NCBI GenBank assembly: GCA_022749755.1
Contig: CM040441.1
Coordinates: forward strand, 23,933,475-23,997,474
Length of the DNA: 64,000 nucleotides
Reading direction: 5' to 3'
DNA from: Azadirachta indica
Taxonomy: Eukaryota; Streptophyta; Magnoliopsida; Sapindales; Meliaceae
The notes beneath the pieces were generated by a model. The model was not told the origin of the DNA and made no database searches. It was given only the letters and a program-made list of their open reading frames with translations. The position numbers and the translations under genes are program-made. Positions within the stretch are counted from its first letter, which is position 1. Each line of letters starts with the position of its first letter. Shown here in pieces: positions 49,366 through 61,458 of the stretch.

Positions 49366-49493
49366 GAAAACTCGAGAGTATGATTCCATACTCTCAAGCA
49401 CGGTGTGCTCAAGAGTATGGAATCATGCTCTCGAGCTGGCACTGCTCGAGCTGGCACTGCTCGAGAGTCCTCGAGCAGCACTCTCGAGTTTTC
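49366..49493. repeat. Nested CTCGAG palindrome with a 15-base direct repeat
   Basis: Inner hairpin: 31-base arms 49371-49401 and 49405-49435 pair at 28 of 31 positions around a 3-base loop. Two exact copies of CTGGCACTGCTCGAG follow at 49436-49450 and 49451-49465. The outer arms GAAAACTCGAGAG (49366-49378) and CTCTCGAGTTTTC (49481-49493) are perfectly complementary. CTCGAG occurs six times. The tract is much more GC-rich than its surroundings. Confidence 0.85.
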
Positions 49494-49499
49494 TTGATC

Positions 49500-50267
49500 A
49501 TAATCCATCCACCGATACCATTTCAATTTTCACAATTTCTCCCAAATATCACATGATTTTCCCAGTTTTTTCACAATCTTTCACACAACAACAAGTTTCT
49601 AACACCTAAATCAGTACATGCATGATTAATTACTACCATTTTCACCATTCAAAATCGAAAATCACAACTAATAGATTGATTTGCCTTGGTCTGCTCTACC
49701 CAAATCAATCACTTCTATTTACGGAGAATCTTTGTTTTGAGTATATACAGTTTACTCCCCCGATTGCTTGAGTGTTAAGGAAAGAAAATTAGGAAGAGAC
49801 TTCGAGAGAGTCAAGAGTGAAAGAAGAAGATAGATCAAGGGTAGCCATTTGATGTAAGTGTGGTCATTTTTTATTCAAAATTAATTAGGAGGTTAAAATT
49901 GATTATCAAGGGTCAATTGTGGTCATTTTTTGTTAAAACTTTTTTTTTAATCTCATATAGTCAAAATTTGTGTATATAAGTGTTTACCTGTGTGGGTATG
50001 TGGGTGCGCGCATGTATGTGTATATGCGTACATGCATGTAAAGGATATGCAATTCATTTATAAAGAATTTACTTTTTCAAAGCCTTTAATGCTTTATAAT
50101 AATAAGGCTTTTATAGTTAAAACCATTAATTATATTTTTAGTTTATTAATGTTATATTATATGTACGGTCCAAGTCTTTGAAAATGGCAAGTTTCACATA
50201 TTTGCAAATTTTTGTTCTTAATATCTTAAGGACCAATCATCTTTCATGAAATTACACTTTGGATTTA
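49500..50267. other. Intergenic; no gene seen
   Basis: Includes a GTGTGGGTATGTGGGTGCGC tract near 49990-50040. Confidence 0.5.
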
Positions 50268-51460
50268 TAGGCTTAGAAGACATAATCAAATAGGAAATTC
50301 AATCATCCTTATAAAATAAATCATAAGCTATGATTTTTCTCCGCTATCATTTGAATCAAAACTTAAAAGCACAATATGTAACGCTAAGATTCTATTGGTC
50401 TACTAGAAAAATTTAGAACAAAGGCAGAGTGCTATATAATTTTTCTTTTAAATTTCTATTATAAAATTTATATTCTAAACCTATTTTTTAAATTTATATA
50501 TAGTTTAAGCTCTATACTTTGCAAAGATATGCATTTACTTCTTAATTTATTAATTATTTTTAAAATATTAGTTGACTAATTTTACATTTCAAATATTTTG
50601 ACTCTCAGTTATCTATTTTTTACTTCGCCCTTGTTTAAAAAAACGATATAACCACCTAAAAAGACTTTTTTCCTTTCCCTATAAGAAGGAATGAGTGAAT
50701 GAAACTGATACTATATGATTATAAAATTGTTATTGACTATAACTCTAGCTTGTTTCGAATCACTTCACAGCTAAAATTGTGTGGTGAAGAAATTATTGAA
50801 TATGACAGTATTGTCCATAACTTATATTAAAATTGTAATATTATATATTTATTAAAACAATACTTACTTTTTAATTAAAATTATAACCGTATTTTAATTA
50901 AAAATAGCACAATAAAATAAATTATTATGATAGGATATTTTTACATACCTCCTCTAAGATTTGTAAAAATTTCGAGTTATAGGCTTAAAAGTCACAATCA
51001 AATAGGAAATTCAATAATCCCTATAAAATAAATCATAAGCTATGATTTTTCTCGGCTATCATTTGAATCAAAACTTGAAAGCACAATATGTAATGCTAAT
51101 GATCTATTGGTCTAGTAGAAAAATTTAGAATAAAGGCGGAGCGCTATATAATTTTTCTTTTAAATTTTTATTATAAAATTTATATTCTAAACCCATTCTT
51201 TTAAGTTTATATATAGTTTAACCTCTATACCAAAGAACTATCTATATTATCAATTGTATTCCTTTTCCATTTATTGCTAATTAAAAGAATGGAATTTATT
51301 TGATAATTTGGTGGAAAAGTTTTTTTCCACTGGGGAATTGAGCCCTCACTGGGCATGAAGTAAAAAAAATTCCACCAATTTTGGTCTTCATTTATTCCTC
51401 CCCACTGGAAAACGTTCCCTCACTGGTCTTTATTTACTTCTTAATTTATTAATTATTTTT

Positions 51461-53635
51461 AATGGTCTTATTACAATGCCGGAAAAAAATTTTCAGTATT
51501 GATAATGTCAAAACTGTGGACTAGTGGATGAGATCAATGATCCATCATTTTTTGTATTTTTAAAATATTAATTTTAATTATTAAAATTATTTTTTTAACT
51601 TACTAATTGTACAAGTTTCTTTTAACTTTTAATTAATCTCTACAAATCTTACGGTTTTTTTAGTTTTCTTTTGACTTTTAATCAATTTCAACGTAATACT
51701 TGTATGTAAAACATAATACTTATAAACGTTAAAATTTAAAAATAAAAAAATATAAACTAACATAAAATAGTAAAAATAAACATCAATTTTATAAAGACAA
51801 CATAAAAAATATAAATAAATGGAGATAAATATAAATTAACGTAAAATTATTAAATGATAACAATATAGTTGTAAATAAAACAAAAGCAAATAATTGTGAT
51901 ATAAACAGTTATAATTTTAACATAAAAAAGTTAAATTACAACGTAAAACTTATATATAAAACTAATACTTGTAAATGTTAAAATTTAAAAAATAAAAAAT
52001 ATTAGCCACCATAAAATAGCAGAAATAAACAGTAGCTTCATAAATTCAATATTAAAAATGTAAATATATTGAGATAAATGTAAATTTATATGAAATTATC
52101 AAATAACAACAACATAGTTGTAAACAAACCAAGAGAATTATAATTGTGACATAAAACGTATAAATATACATAAAAAATGTAATTTTTATATAAAAAATTA
52201 AATTACAATGAAAAATTTGTATATAAAATATAATACTTGTAAACGTTAAAAATAAAAAAAAGTAAATAATAAACCAACTTAAAATAGTAAAAATGAACAT
52301 TAAATGCATAAAGACAGGATAAAAAAAATGTAATTGTGATAAAATAAATGAAAATGAACACGGAATAATATACAACAATATTATAATCATAAATAGAACA
52401 AAATAAATAAAAATGTAACATAAGAATTAACAATATTATAATCATAAATAAAACAAAATAAATAAAAATGTAACATAAGAATTGTAAATCAACATTCTAC
52501 TTATAATTCAAATATATAAAATTAAATTGCAATGAAAATTTTGTGTTAAAAAAAAAAGAGTAGAATACTTGTAAAATTATAAAAATGATTACAAATTTTA
52601 CATAATTTAATAATAATAATAATAATATTATATAAAATATTCGTAGCACATAAATATATATATTTTCTAAACATATGGGTATACTTTAAAAAAATGATTA
52701 TTGATGTTTTAAATTTAGTTCAATTATTTAAATAATTTTAAGTTATATGTGTACAAATCAAGTTTTTCTCATTCTTTTCTTTTTCTTCCTTTTTTTATGA
52801 TATTAGATAAAGTATCATTTTACAAATAATAAATATCAGTAATTTAATAATAGTATCCTTTTCATGCCAAATTGAATTTGCATTATATGTGATTAACATT
52901 ACTTAAATTTTTTGTTTCCACAATTAACATCGATTTTATAAAATTAAATTAACTTACATTTACTATTTTTAGTTATATTTTTCAAATTTCCGTATTTATA
53001 TTTGATAATAACATGTATTTTTTTTCACTAATAATTTATCGGCTTTAATATATTCTTATTTTTTTTATTAATGTAATATTAGTTATACAGTTAGTTTATT
53101 TTATTAAACTAATCATTTTCAAATATTACAATAACGTTTATATCTTCAAAATAACATATGTTTTTCATTAATTCATATAAATACAATCATTATGAGTAAT
53201 ACATGAGATGTGTCTTACTTTCTAATATTAATTTTTGAGTTATAATAATTTATTTTATTATTAATAATTTTTTAGAAAAATGAAGAAAGAATATAAATTT
53301 TTATAATATCTAACTTAATGTTTTTTAAGTAAATTATTTTTAGTATGCATAACACATTGTTTAACATTAAAATTTTCACTATAATATATGAATTTGCATT
53401 TCAAATATATTTCTAAAAAATAAATTATAATAAAATAATTTAAATGTATTAAAAAATAAATATAAGGATAATAATTTTTAACTTGTATAGTAGGTTAATT
53501 TGACATATTACCTAATAAATAGATTAATTACTATTATGTAAAATGAATAATTTTAATTTTAATTTTAAAATCTAAAGGTCAATAAAACTAAATTATTGAT
53601 ATTGAAATTTTTTACCCCAGTATCATGGAATTCTC
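51461..53635. mobile_element. Non-autonomous DNA transposon with imperfect terminal inverted repeats
   Basis: The interrupted unit 2 defines the insertion site. Near-terminal repeats: left GCCGGAAAAAAATTTTCAGT then ATTGATAAT; right (reverse complement) TGGGGTAAAAAATTTCAATA then TCAATAAT. TTATTTTT occurs on both sides (left flank 51453-51460, right flank 53636-53643), a possible 8-base target duplication as in hAT elements, although the site is T-rich. The interior is extremely AT-rich, with no transposase. Confidence 0.6.
51690..52560. repeat. Degenerate tandem repeats of about 250 bases inside the TIR element
   Basis: The motif TAAAATAGTAAAAATAAACA and its variants recur near 51763, 52012 and 52270. 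Each is followed by CATAAA/GATAAATG(T)AAATT and AACA-TA-GTTGTAAA segments. ATACTTGTAAA recurs with the same period. Confidence 0.6.
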
Positions 53636-54250
53636 TTATTTTTAAAATATTAGTTAATTAACTTTACATTTTAAATATTTTGCTCTTAATTTTCTTTTTA
53701 CTTCGCCCTTGATTTAAAAGACCACCGAAAAGACTTTTTTTTTCTTAGAATAAGGAATGAGTGAATAAACATGATACTATAAGATTATAAATTTGTTATT
53801 AAATATAACTTCGACATGTTTCGAATTACTTCACACCTAAAATTATGTGGTGAAGAAATTATTGAATATGACTGTATCCTCTATAACTTATATTAAGATT
53901 GTAATATTATATATTTAGTAAAACAATACTTACTTTTTAATTAAAATTATAACCGTATTTAATTTCGTCTGACATTTTCATACAAAAATAGCACAATAAA
54001 ATAAATTATTATGATGGAATATTTAAACATTTCTCCCCTAAGATTTATAAAAATTTCAATACAGATAAAGTTTAGTAAAATTTTACAAAAACCTTCCCTA
54101 CTACATTAATTTGATCCATTTAATTGTGTGTTGACTATTAAAATGGTATTAAATGACTGAAATAACACATTAATATATATTAAAAAATTTATAAAAAATA
54201 ATATTAAATGACTATTAAAATAGTTTTGGTTTTTGTAATGGGTTTAATTA

Positions 54251-54880
54251 AGGATGGTAATGGGGCAGGATGGGGGTGGGGAGGTATGACCCATTCCCCA
54301 CCCTATTTTTTATTTTAACATTCATTCTCCGCCTCATTTTTTAATAAATTTAATGGGGTGGGGATGAAGAATCCTCGCATGAGGAAAGGGTTCTCCATTC
54401 CCATATCAATTCCCCATTTTATATTATTTTATAAATTAACTTTAATAATATAATAATTTAATTAATTTAAACAAAAATATTATTAATATATAAATTGGAA
54501 ACACAATATAGACTCTTTTCAATTTTTAATTTTTAATTTTTTATTTGTATATTCTATTTTTTTATAACATTAATTCATAACCCCACAATTTTTATTACTA
54601 ATTACATTTAATTATATATATATAATTTTAAAAATTGTAATATAAAAATATATTTATAAATAAATATAAAATTTAATTTATAAATAATAATATATTTATT
54701 TATTATTTTTTAATGGAGAATTGGGTGGGGTAGAGTAGGGAGATTTAAACCAATCCCTGTTCTATTAATAAATTGAGAATTAATTTCTCTCCATTTCTTG
54801 TAAATTTATCTAAATTTTCCTCTATTGAAAGTAAATCTCCATGGATTTGGAGTCCCATAAAAAATTTTACCATTCCTAGA
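54251..54880. mobile_element. MITE-like element with a G-rich left end
   Basis: The left end AGGATGGTAATGGGGCAGGA and right end (reverse complement CTAGGAATGGTAAAA) form a short imperfect inverted repeat. Flanks TTTAATTA (left) and TTTAATAT (right) may be a decayed 8-base target duplication. The 'GGGGCGGG...GGGGATGGGG' pattern is a common plant interspersed repeat. No coding capacity. Confidence 0.5.
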
Positions 54881-55943
54881 TTTAATATAATTAGAGAATG
54901 ATAGGTGAGTTTTTCAGAAGTACTTTATTTGTTGTTTATGATTTAGATATCGTAGAATTATTTGAACCATTGTATATACACGGAAGAATTAACTAGTTTG
55001 CAAATGTTGCATTTTGGCTTTCGTTGAGTCTTGAAAAATTTTGATTTAATATCTTGATTTGGTTCAAATTGTAGATAAGTTATAAATCTAACCCTTCTAT
55101 TATTAGGTTGTGTTTGGGAAAGTTTTTTCTATATTAATTTATGAAAGTTCTTTTATATTTCTATAGTCTATTTTATCAATTGAGTGATTAAATTGATACT
55201 GTAGAAGAATGATAGTTTCAAAAATTTTATATTTAATGTTATGATTTTGGGTAATTTTATGAATTTATCTTTGAAAGTGGATGAATTTATTATACCTATT
55301 TTCTTTAATTCTATGTAGAGGTGTTAGATTTATATTTATTTATTTTTTAATAGATAAACTTAAAAAATAAATTTGAAAGAATGTAATTTAATATATTTTT
55401 ATTATGTTACCTATTTTTTTAATGGTCAATTAACAGTAAAATAGATGATGAAATTATATGAGATTGTTAATATTTGCACTTATAATGTTTTACAAATATT
55501 CTATTTATATGTGATTGTTATAAACTTCAAGGGAGGTATATGAAAATATCTCTACTATCATTAATTCAATCACGACAATCAAGGGTACAATGAGTAGGCA
55601 CGTGTAGGTGGGCCCTTATATTATGAGGAGACCGAGTCATGTTCATTGTGTCGTGGGAAGGGGGTATCACATGCAAAGCTACAAACTTTGATGATAGGCC
55701 CTAGTGTCAAGTGTCGGCAGCCTCTTTTTAATATTAATTTTGCAGTAAAAAAAATTTTAATTTTTATTATTATTAAAATTTTTTATAAATAAGTCGTGTT
55801 TACATTGTATCAAAGAGTTTAAAACATAAACACAATTTAATTAATAAATAATATAAAATATAAATATAATTCAATTAATAAATAGGTAATACGGTAGAGC
55901 TTTTAACCAGTTTAATCAATTTAGTTATTAATTTAATTAATAG

Positions 55944-55974
<31 letters not shown>

Positions 55975-56955
55975 ACTCGATTATCTAATTAACATGTTTA
56001 ACCTATTTATTTCATTGAGCGTAATTTCACTCATTAAACTAAATAATACTAGTATATCACATAATTAAAATAATGTATAAAATAAGTCAATAAAACGTAC
56101 TATAGGTAAAGTTTATATCAAAATGCAAATATATCAAAATTTTAATTAGGAAGAGAGAAGGTAATTAGGAAAAGAAAGAAAAAAAAAAAGAGATTTGTGT
56201 TTAAAATATTGTAATTTAGAGATTCAAATTCATATAGATTTACAAAGATAATACTATAAAAAAAAAGTTTTTTTTTTTAATATATAGATCTTAAACGAGT
56301 AATAAACAATTTTGCAGTTAAAATAATAAGATTATTTAAATAATTAATTATATCATAAATAGATTATCAAATTTAGTAAGTCAAACTCAAATAGGAGTAA
56401 ATAATTAAAGAGGTAACCCGAACTCAACATAACTAATAACCATATCAATTTAAATCAATTCAAAATCGTAAATCTCAAATCGGTTTCATTTCAATTTTAC
56501 ACATCTAAAATTATTAGCCCAAAATTATCAGCCATATTGGTGCATTGTTAGAAAGTAAAAACATAAAGAAAAAGAACTAAATTATTAAAATTAAACAAAT
56601 AATATCCTAATTTATTATTTTATCAAAGTTTAGAAAAATAAATTATCCTTTTTGAATACTATTCTCATCTTTCCAAGTAATTTAATCCATTGAAAAGATT
56701 TGTCTAGAGAGTGCACCTACTTTCATTTTCTTCTTTTTCTTTTTAGTCAAAAGGAGAGCATACAAACTTTATTACGACAAAAAACATAATAAACATAAAT
56801 ATAACAGTAAAAGAAGAGAATAATTTTTAAATCAATATATCAATTTACTTTATTTTTTTGATATAATAAGTTGAAGTACAATCATTGAAAAAGAGTGCTT
56901 AAGCCCATCCCTACATAACAAGGCTCTTAATATTTCCTAAAATTCCTATTCTATA

Positions 56956-56988
<33 letters not shown>

Positions 56989-57051
56989 CAATAATAATAA
57001 TATATGCCGTTGTATTGACTTAAAAAATCCTCATTTCAACTAAAAATGAAT
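54881..57051. other. Intergenic, AT-rich; no gene seen
   Basis: 55560-55720 is a less AT-rich island with a CACGTG and GTGGGCCC; it could be an old insertion. 55947-55974 is a TA microsatellite and 56957-57002 is an AAT microsatellite. The 3' end of the GT47 gene should lie just below 57052. Confidence 0.5.
56957..57002. repeat. AAT microsatellite
   Basis: Imperfect AATAAT run with single interruptions, about 50 bases past the stop codon of the minus-strand GT47 gene. Confidence 0.8.
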
Positions 57052-58623
57052 CTAGATTTGTATTTCATATGGAGAAAATGTGTATTTGAAATCATCCCCA
57101 TCTGCAAAACCAATACTAGGATCCCTTCCCTCCTTAATCAATCCCCTAACTTTCTCTATTCTTTCAAGAATTCCCTTCAAAGCTAGATCAAATGCATCTT
57201 CTATGCTCTCCAATTTAGCCCTTGGATCAGCATATATTACTCTTGGAATCAACCTTATAACTTCTTCTCTCAAGCTACCTACTCTCTCCTCTGAAATTCC
57301 AAGCAATGTCTCATTCACGTTCACTTTCCAATCTTTAACATCTCTCACTGGTATGTACAATGAATAAGTAGTGTAATTTTTGGGTAAATACCATAAATAT
57401 TGCGCGTAAGCAGTACCTGGGTGGAAGAAAACTGGTATGCAGCCTGCTAAAATGGCATCAAAAATTGATCTTCTAGTATATGAATCACCAGGAGGCTGCA
57501 AACAGAATACTGAGTTTTGAAACACCTTCATCACATTGGCCGGGTTATTGCAATTGGTTGCACCATAATCACAATTTATCAATTTGCATAAGCTCCCTGA
57601 AGCTAGACATTGTTCTATAATCTTTCCCCGGATTGAGTCTTTAAGATCAGGCCTTGGAGCTCCGGCAAATGAGAACAAGTACTGCCGCTTTTGCCTTCTC
57701 ATTTTGTCTTGCCATTCAAGAATTTCGCTTCCCTTTGATGGGTGGAAGCATGTTGGGTATGGAATGGCATAGTCATTGTTCCATGAACTTGATTCTATTG
57801 CTAACATTGACATGTTTTTGGATTCAGGCAAAAACCTAAACTTGCTACCCCAATCAGATTCATTATCAGTTTTTCTCCGAAAATCCCAAGAAATTCTTCC
57901 AGCAACCAAGAAATGATCTCTTCCCCACATCCTTTTCCACTCAGGTTTGCCTGCTACCCATTTGACAAAATCAAGAGCAGAAGAGTCTCTCACGGATATA
58001 TTACCTCCCCAAAGATGTCTACCAAGATCAAGGCCAGTATAAAAAGGGACATAAATCGCCGAAGCAAGAGCAGAATCATTGGTTAAGCAATTGTAATTCT
58101 TCATCCTCTCATGAAAAATGACCTCTAACAAGAACTGATTGGTCAAGAACCAACTCCGATTCAACAAAACCATATCATGATTTTCAATTTTAGGGCCAAA
58201 ACCAAAGTTAACCAAATATGGGCACATATTTTTCTCAGCACCAGGTGTGAGCAAATGACAATTTTTGAGCAAATCTCCATTGAACCTACTTGGAACTTCA
58301 TGAACATAAACATATCGACCCAAACAAGAGTCCGTTTGATAAGTTTGATTCACGACAACAACAAGTGGGTTGTGGGGCAATGGAGAATCATCAGTACCAC
58401 TAGAATTTGTACCTAAATGATGAGATTTTGAATTCTGAGAAACAATGGCATTAGCATAGTTGTTGACTAATAAAGGGTTGTCTCCACTACTGTTACCAGT
58501 TAAAGCTGAATAATCAAAGCAGAGAAAGACGACGCATAAAGCAAAGGAGATGAGAATTGCAAACCCCAGTTGCTGATTGCAGCACTTTGAAGCAGACATG
58601 CACATGGGTTTCTGCTTCTCCAT
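57052..58623 (-). CDS. GT47 xyloglucan galactosyltransferase-like protein (MUR3/XLT2 type)
   Basis: Golgi type II membrane glycosyltransferase. MUR3 and XLT2 add galactose to the xylose side chains of xyloglucan; some paralogues act on other wall polymers. Single exon of 523 residues, near XLT2-like length and shorter than MUR3 (about 620). Residues 19-38 form a transmembrane anchor after a short cytosolic tail. The exostosin/GT47 domain spans about 100-455: CLGRYVYVHEVPSRFN 100-115, WFLTNQFLLEVIFHERMKNY 158-177, ASAIYVPFYTGLDLGRHLWG 187-206, FLVAGRISWDFRR 238-250, FSFAGAPRPD 318-326, SVFCLQPPGDSYTRRSIFDA 371-390 and GCIPVFFHPGTAY 394-406. Several N-x-S/T sites occur in the lumenal part. No break is seen; it looks functional. 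Donor and acceptor preference cannot be assigned from sequence alone. Confidence 0.93.
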   Translation of the reverse strand: MEKQKPMCMSASKCCNQQLGFAILISFALCVVFLCFDYSALTGNSSGDNPLLVNNYANAIVSQNSKSHHLGTNSSGTDDSPLPHNPLVVVVNQTYQTDSCLGRYVYVHEVPSRFNGDLLKNCHLLTPGAEKNMCPYLVNFGFGPKIENHDMVLLNRSWFLTNQFLLEVIFHERMKNYNCLTNDSALASAIYVPFYTGLDLGRHLWGGNISVRDSSALDFVKWVAGKPEWKRMWGRDHFLVAGRISWDFRRKTDNESDWGSKFRFLPESKNMSMLAIESSSWNNDYAIPYPTCFHPSKGSEILEWQDKMRRQKRQYLFSFAGAPRPDLKDSIRGKIIEQCLASGSLCKLINCDYGATNCNNPANVMKVFQNSVFCLQPPGDSYTRRSIFDAILAGCIPVFFHPGTAYAQYLWYLPKNYTTYSLYIPVRDVKDWKVNVNETLLGISEERVGSLREEVIRLIPRVIYADPRAKLESIEDAFDLALKGILERIEKVRGLIKEGRDPSIGFADGDDFKYTFSPYEIQI

Positions 58624-58639
58624 TCTGATACCTCCTAAT

Positions 58640-58685
58640 CTTCTTCTTCTTCTTCTTCTTCTTCTTCTTCTTCTTCTTCTTCTTC
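58640..58685. repeat. CTT (GAA on the gene strand) microsatellite in the GT47 5' leader
   Basis: About 15 CTT units lie 17-62 bases upstream of the GT47 start codon, most likely within the transcribed leader. GA/CT-rich leader microsatellites are common in plants and may vary expression with length. Confidence 0.85.
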
Positions 58686-58870
58686 AGTCAGTGAAAAGTG
58701 ATTGAAGAGCTTTTGTTTTTTTGGGTTTTCACGTTCGGTCTCCGCAAATTAGTGCTAGTAATATGGTTGATGAGTCCTAAAAGGTGTAGACGAGAAATTA
58801 ACTGCAGAGACTGAGAGCCATTAGGCCAAATGTCCGTTACTTTGTTGGCAATTAAAGGTAAAAATTAAAA

Positions 58871-58893
58871 TGATGATGATGATGATGATGATG

Positions 58894-58951
<58 letters not shown>
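58871..58951. repeat. Compound GAT-AAT microsatellite
   Basis: About 8 GAT units run directly into about 19 AAT units, roughly 250 bases upstream of the GT47 start codon. Confidence 0.9.
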
Positions 58952-58953
<2 letters not shown>

Positions 58954-58959
58954 GTGCTG

Positions 58960-61420
58960 AAGCACTGTACTTTCAAAATAATAATTAAAGGAATAACAAC
59001 ATTTTAGTCCCTCAACTTTAGAGAAATAATAAATTGGTACATTGTTTGTAAAATTTTAACATGTTTGTCCCTGAAGTATTGAAGTTAAGTATAAAAAATA
59101 CGCTCATTTGGCAACTGAAATTTGGGCCCGTTCCCGATAATTTCTTTTTTGTTTTGGGGAAAGAAATAGATATATAATTATGATTTTTATACTTTTTAAA
59201 ATACATAATTTACGTTTAGCCCATATAAATTTTTGTTATTTACATCTTGACCCTAAAAAATAACTCCAACTTCGCTCTTACTAGAAAACCGTGCGATTTT
59301 TGGTTCTTCTATCAATGTCATAGAAATTGTTTTTTTTTTTAATATTTTTAAATATTTTCTAAAAACTTAATAATTGCTCAAACATACTTTTTTTTTTAAG
59401 ATCTTTTAATAAATATAGTCCTTAAAATGAGAAATATCTAAAAATAACCTTTTACAAAAACAAATATATATTTGTTCATATCCTTTTCTTCTTTGCTTAT
59501 AATTCTAAAATTCGAATAGATATAGAATATTAATAAAACAAAAAACTTAGAAATTTATAAAAAAATGTAATTTGTCATAAATACATGTGGTCATGTATTA
59601 TAAAGGGTTATGTAATAACAAAATTGACATTATAAGATATGTTACACAAATATTTTATAATATATAAATGATATTACATAACTAATAACATTATATGATT
59701 AACAATATTATAGGACCAACTTATAATATTAATGATTAGTGTTGTACTTTATAAATATAATAAAAGGGTTTTATAGTAAATTCATAGACTATTTAGGATA
59801 ATCAAGTAAAATATATAAAGATAACTCAATTATTTTTAACTTCATACATTTTTTATATTATTTGTAAACTATTAAATATGATTACTTTTAAAATTAAAAG
59901 TTACATCTCACGTATATAATTAATATACAATGAATACGCCATAATTAATACACATATGATACACAATTTCAACCATTTGCATTATTTTTTTTATAAAAAG
60001 TTTTGAACGGGAATGAGAAATTTTATTCACAAAACTTCAAATTTTTGTCCTTCTTAAAATAATTTAAGAGATTCAAGTGAACTTAAGAGTGCTCAAACTA
60101 TATTTAATTAAATATATTTAAATTTAATAATTTAAAAAATAATGTAAAAAATTATATCGAATTAAGGTGCAATTCTTCCCAAATGCAAGAATCCAATAAC
60201 TTTTCATCTAGTGCACTTCATTTTAAGGCATATTATTATTGGATGAATTTGGCACATTAGGGTTTGTTATTTAAAGAAAATGGGCAACTCATCTTGCAAA
60301 ATAGATTGGTTGTGTCATTAATGAAGTCACGGTATCCTAACCAATGAAAAAGTTGCATTTATGAGTTAATAAAGACGTGAGAGAAAAGAGAATGAACACT
60401 AGCAAGCAAGCAACAATCTTTTTAGGGTAAGAAAAGATTTATTATAATTTTGCCAAATCATTATTAATCCATAAGTATAATGTTATTAAATTGTTACTTT
60501 AATAAACTCATTAGAAATTTAAAATTAATATAGTTTTGCTATTATGTGGGCAAATCAGCATTAATTGGCACACTTGTTAGCTAAATTAAGGACATTTTGA
60601 TCTTATAGTATTATTACAAAATATGTATATTGTACTCTTATTAATTTAAAGAGATATCTATTTATATTTTAATATGTCAATTTTAAATATACCTTGGGGA
60701 GAAAATAAAGGTAATATAGGACATTTATTTTAGTATATAAAGTAGAATAAACGATACATTTTGTGTTAACTTTTGATTTGCTCATGTCATTAATTCTTTT
60801 AATTAAAAATTAAGAAAAAAAAAAAACCATCGCAAGTGCACACCATCAACAACCATAAAATCTAATCACCAATCATATCATCAAATTTAAATTTCACATT
60901 TATGCAACGACAGCATTATTTTTTACAATCAAGTATTAGAAAATGTCTAAACAATAATGAGTAATCAACGACCAGTGACTCTAACTTAATTATCGGTGTA
61001 TTGCTACTCGTTATTATTTAATTATATAATATATAACTATAATATAACTTATAATTAATATACTAGATATTGTATTAGTATTAATTATATTATCAAATTT
61101 ATTTCATTATATTAATAATAAATGTACTATGATTATGTTTACAAGGGATTTAATTAAAATAATATTCTTTGTGAAATAAGGATTCACAATAAAGAATTTT
61201 AATTTTAAATAAAATAATTCTTTATTTAGTATTTGTTTCGTATAAAACAAAGCCGTTAAAAAACAGTTAGTCCGCAAACAATTTTTTTTTTTTATTCTAG
61301 TTCTTAGTTGGGCTTGCACTGTTAAAATTTTATTTTTTATTTTAAAAAATATGTTTCTTTAATTTTTAAAATATAAATAATTGATTTGATTGCCAACCAT
61401 AATCATTGTTTTCTGTTACG

Positions 61421-61458
<38 letters not shown>

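Larger units (their letters stand above)
50268..54049. repeat. Tandem duplication of about 0.7 kb; second unit interrupted
   Basis: Unit 1 (50268-50973) and unit 2 (50974-51215, 51434-51460, 53636-54049) share AATCAAATAGGAAATTCAAT, AATTTAGAA and AAGGC, TTACTTCTTAATTTATTAAT, ACTTCGCCCTTG and GTGGTGAAGAAATTATTGAA in the same order. Unit 2 is split by about 220 bases at 51216-51433 and by the TIR element below. Confidence 0.8.

Noticed and set aside
52052..52445. Overlapping minus-strand frames rich in Ile, Phe and Tyr
   Set aside because: They arise from the A-rich tandem repeats of the TIR element; composition artefact.
57080..58416. Plus-strand open frames opposite the GT47 gene
   Set aside because: Antisense shadows of a long intact coding sequence.
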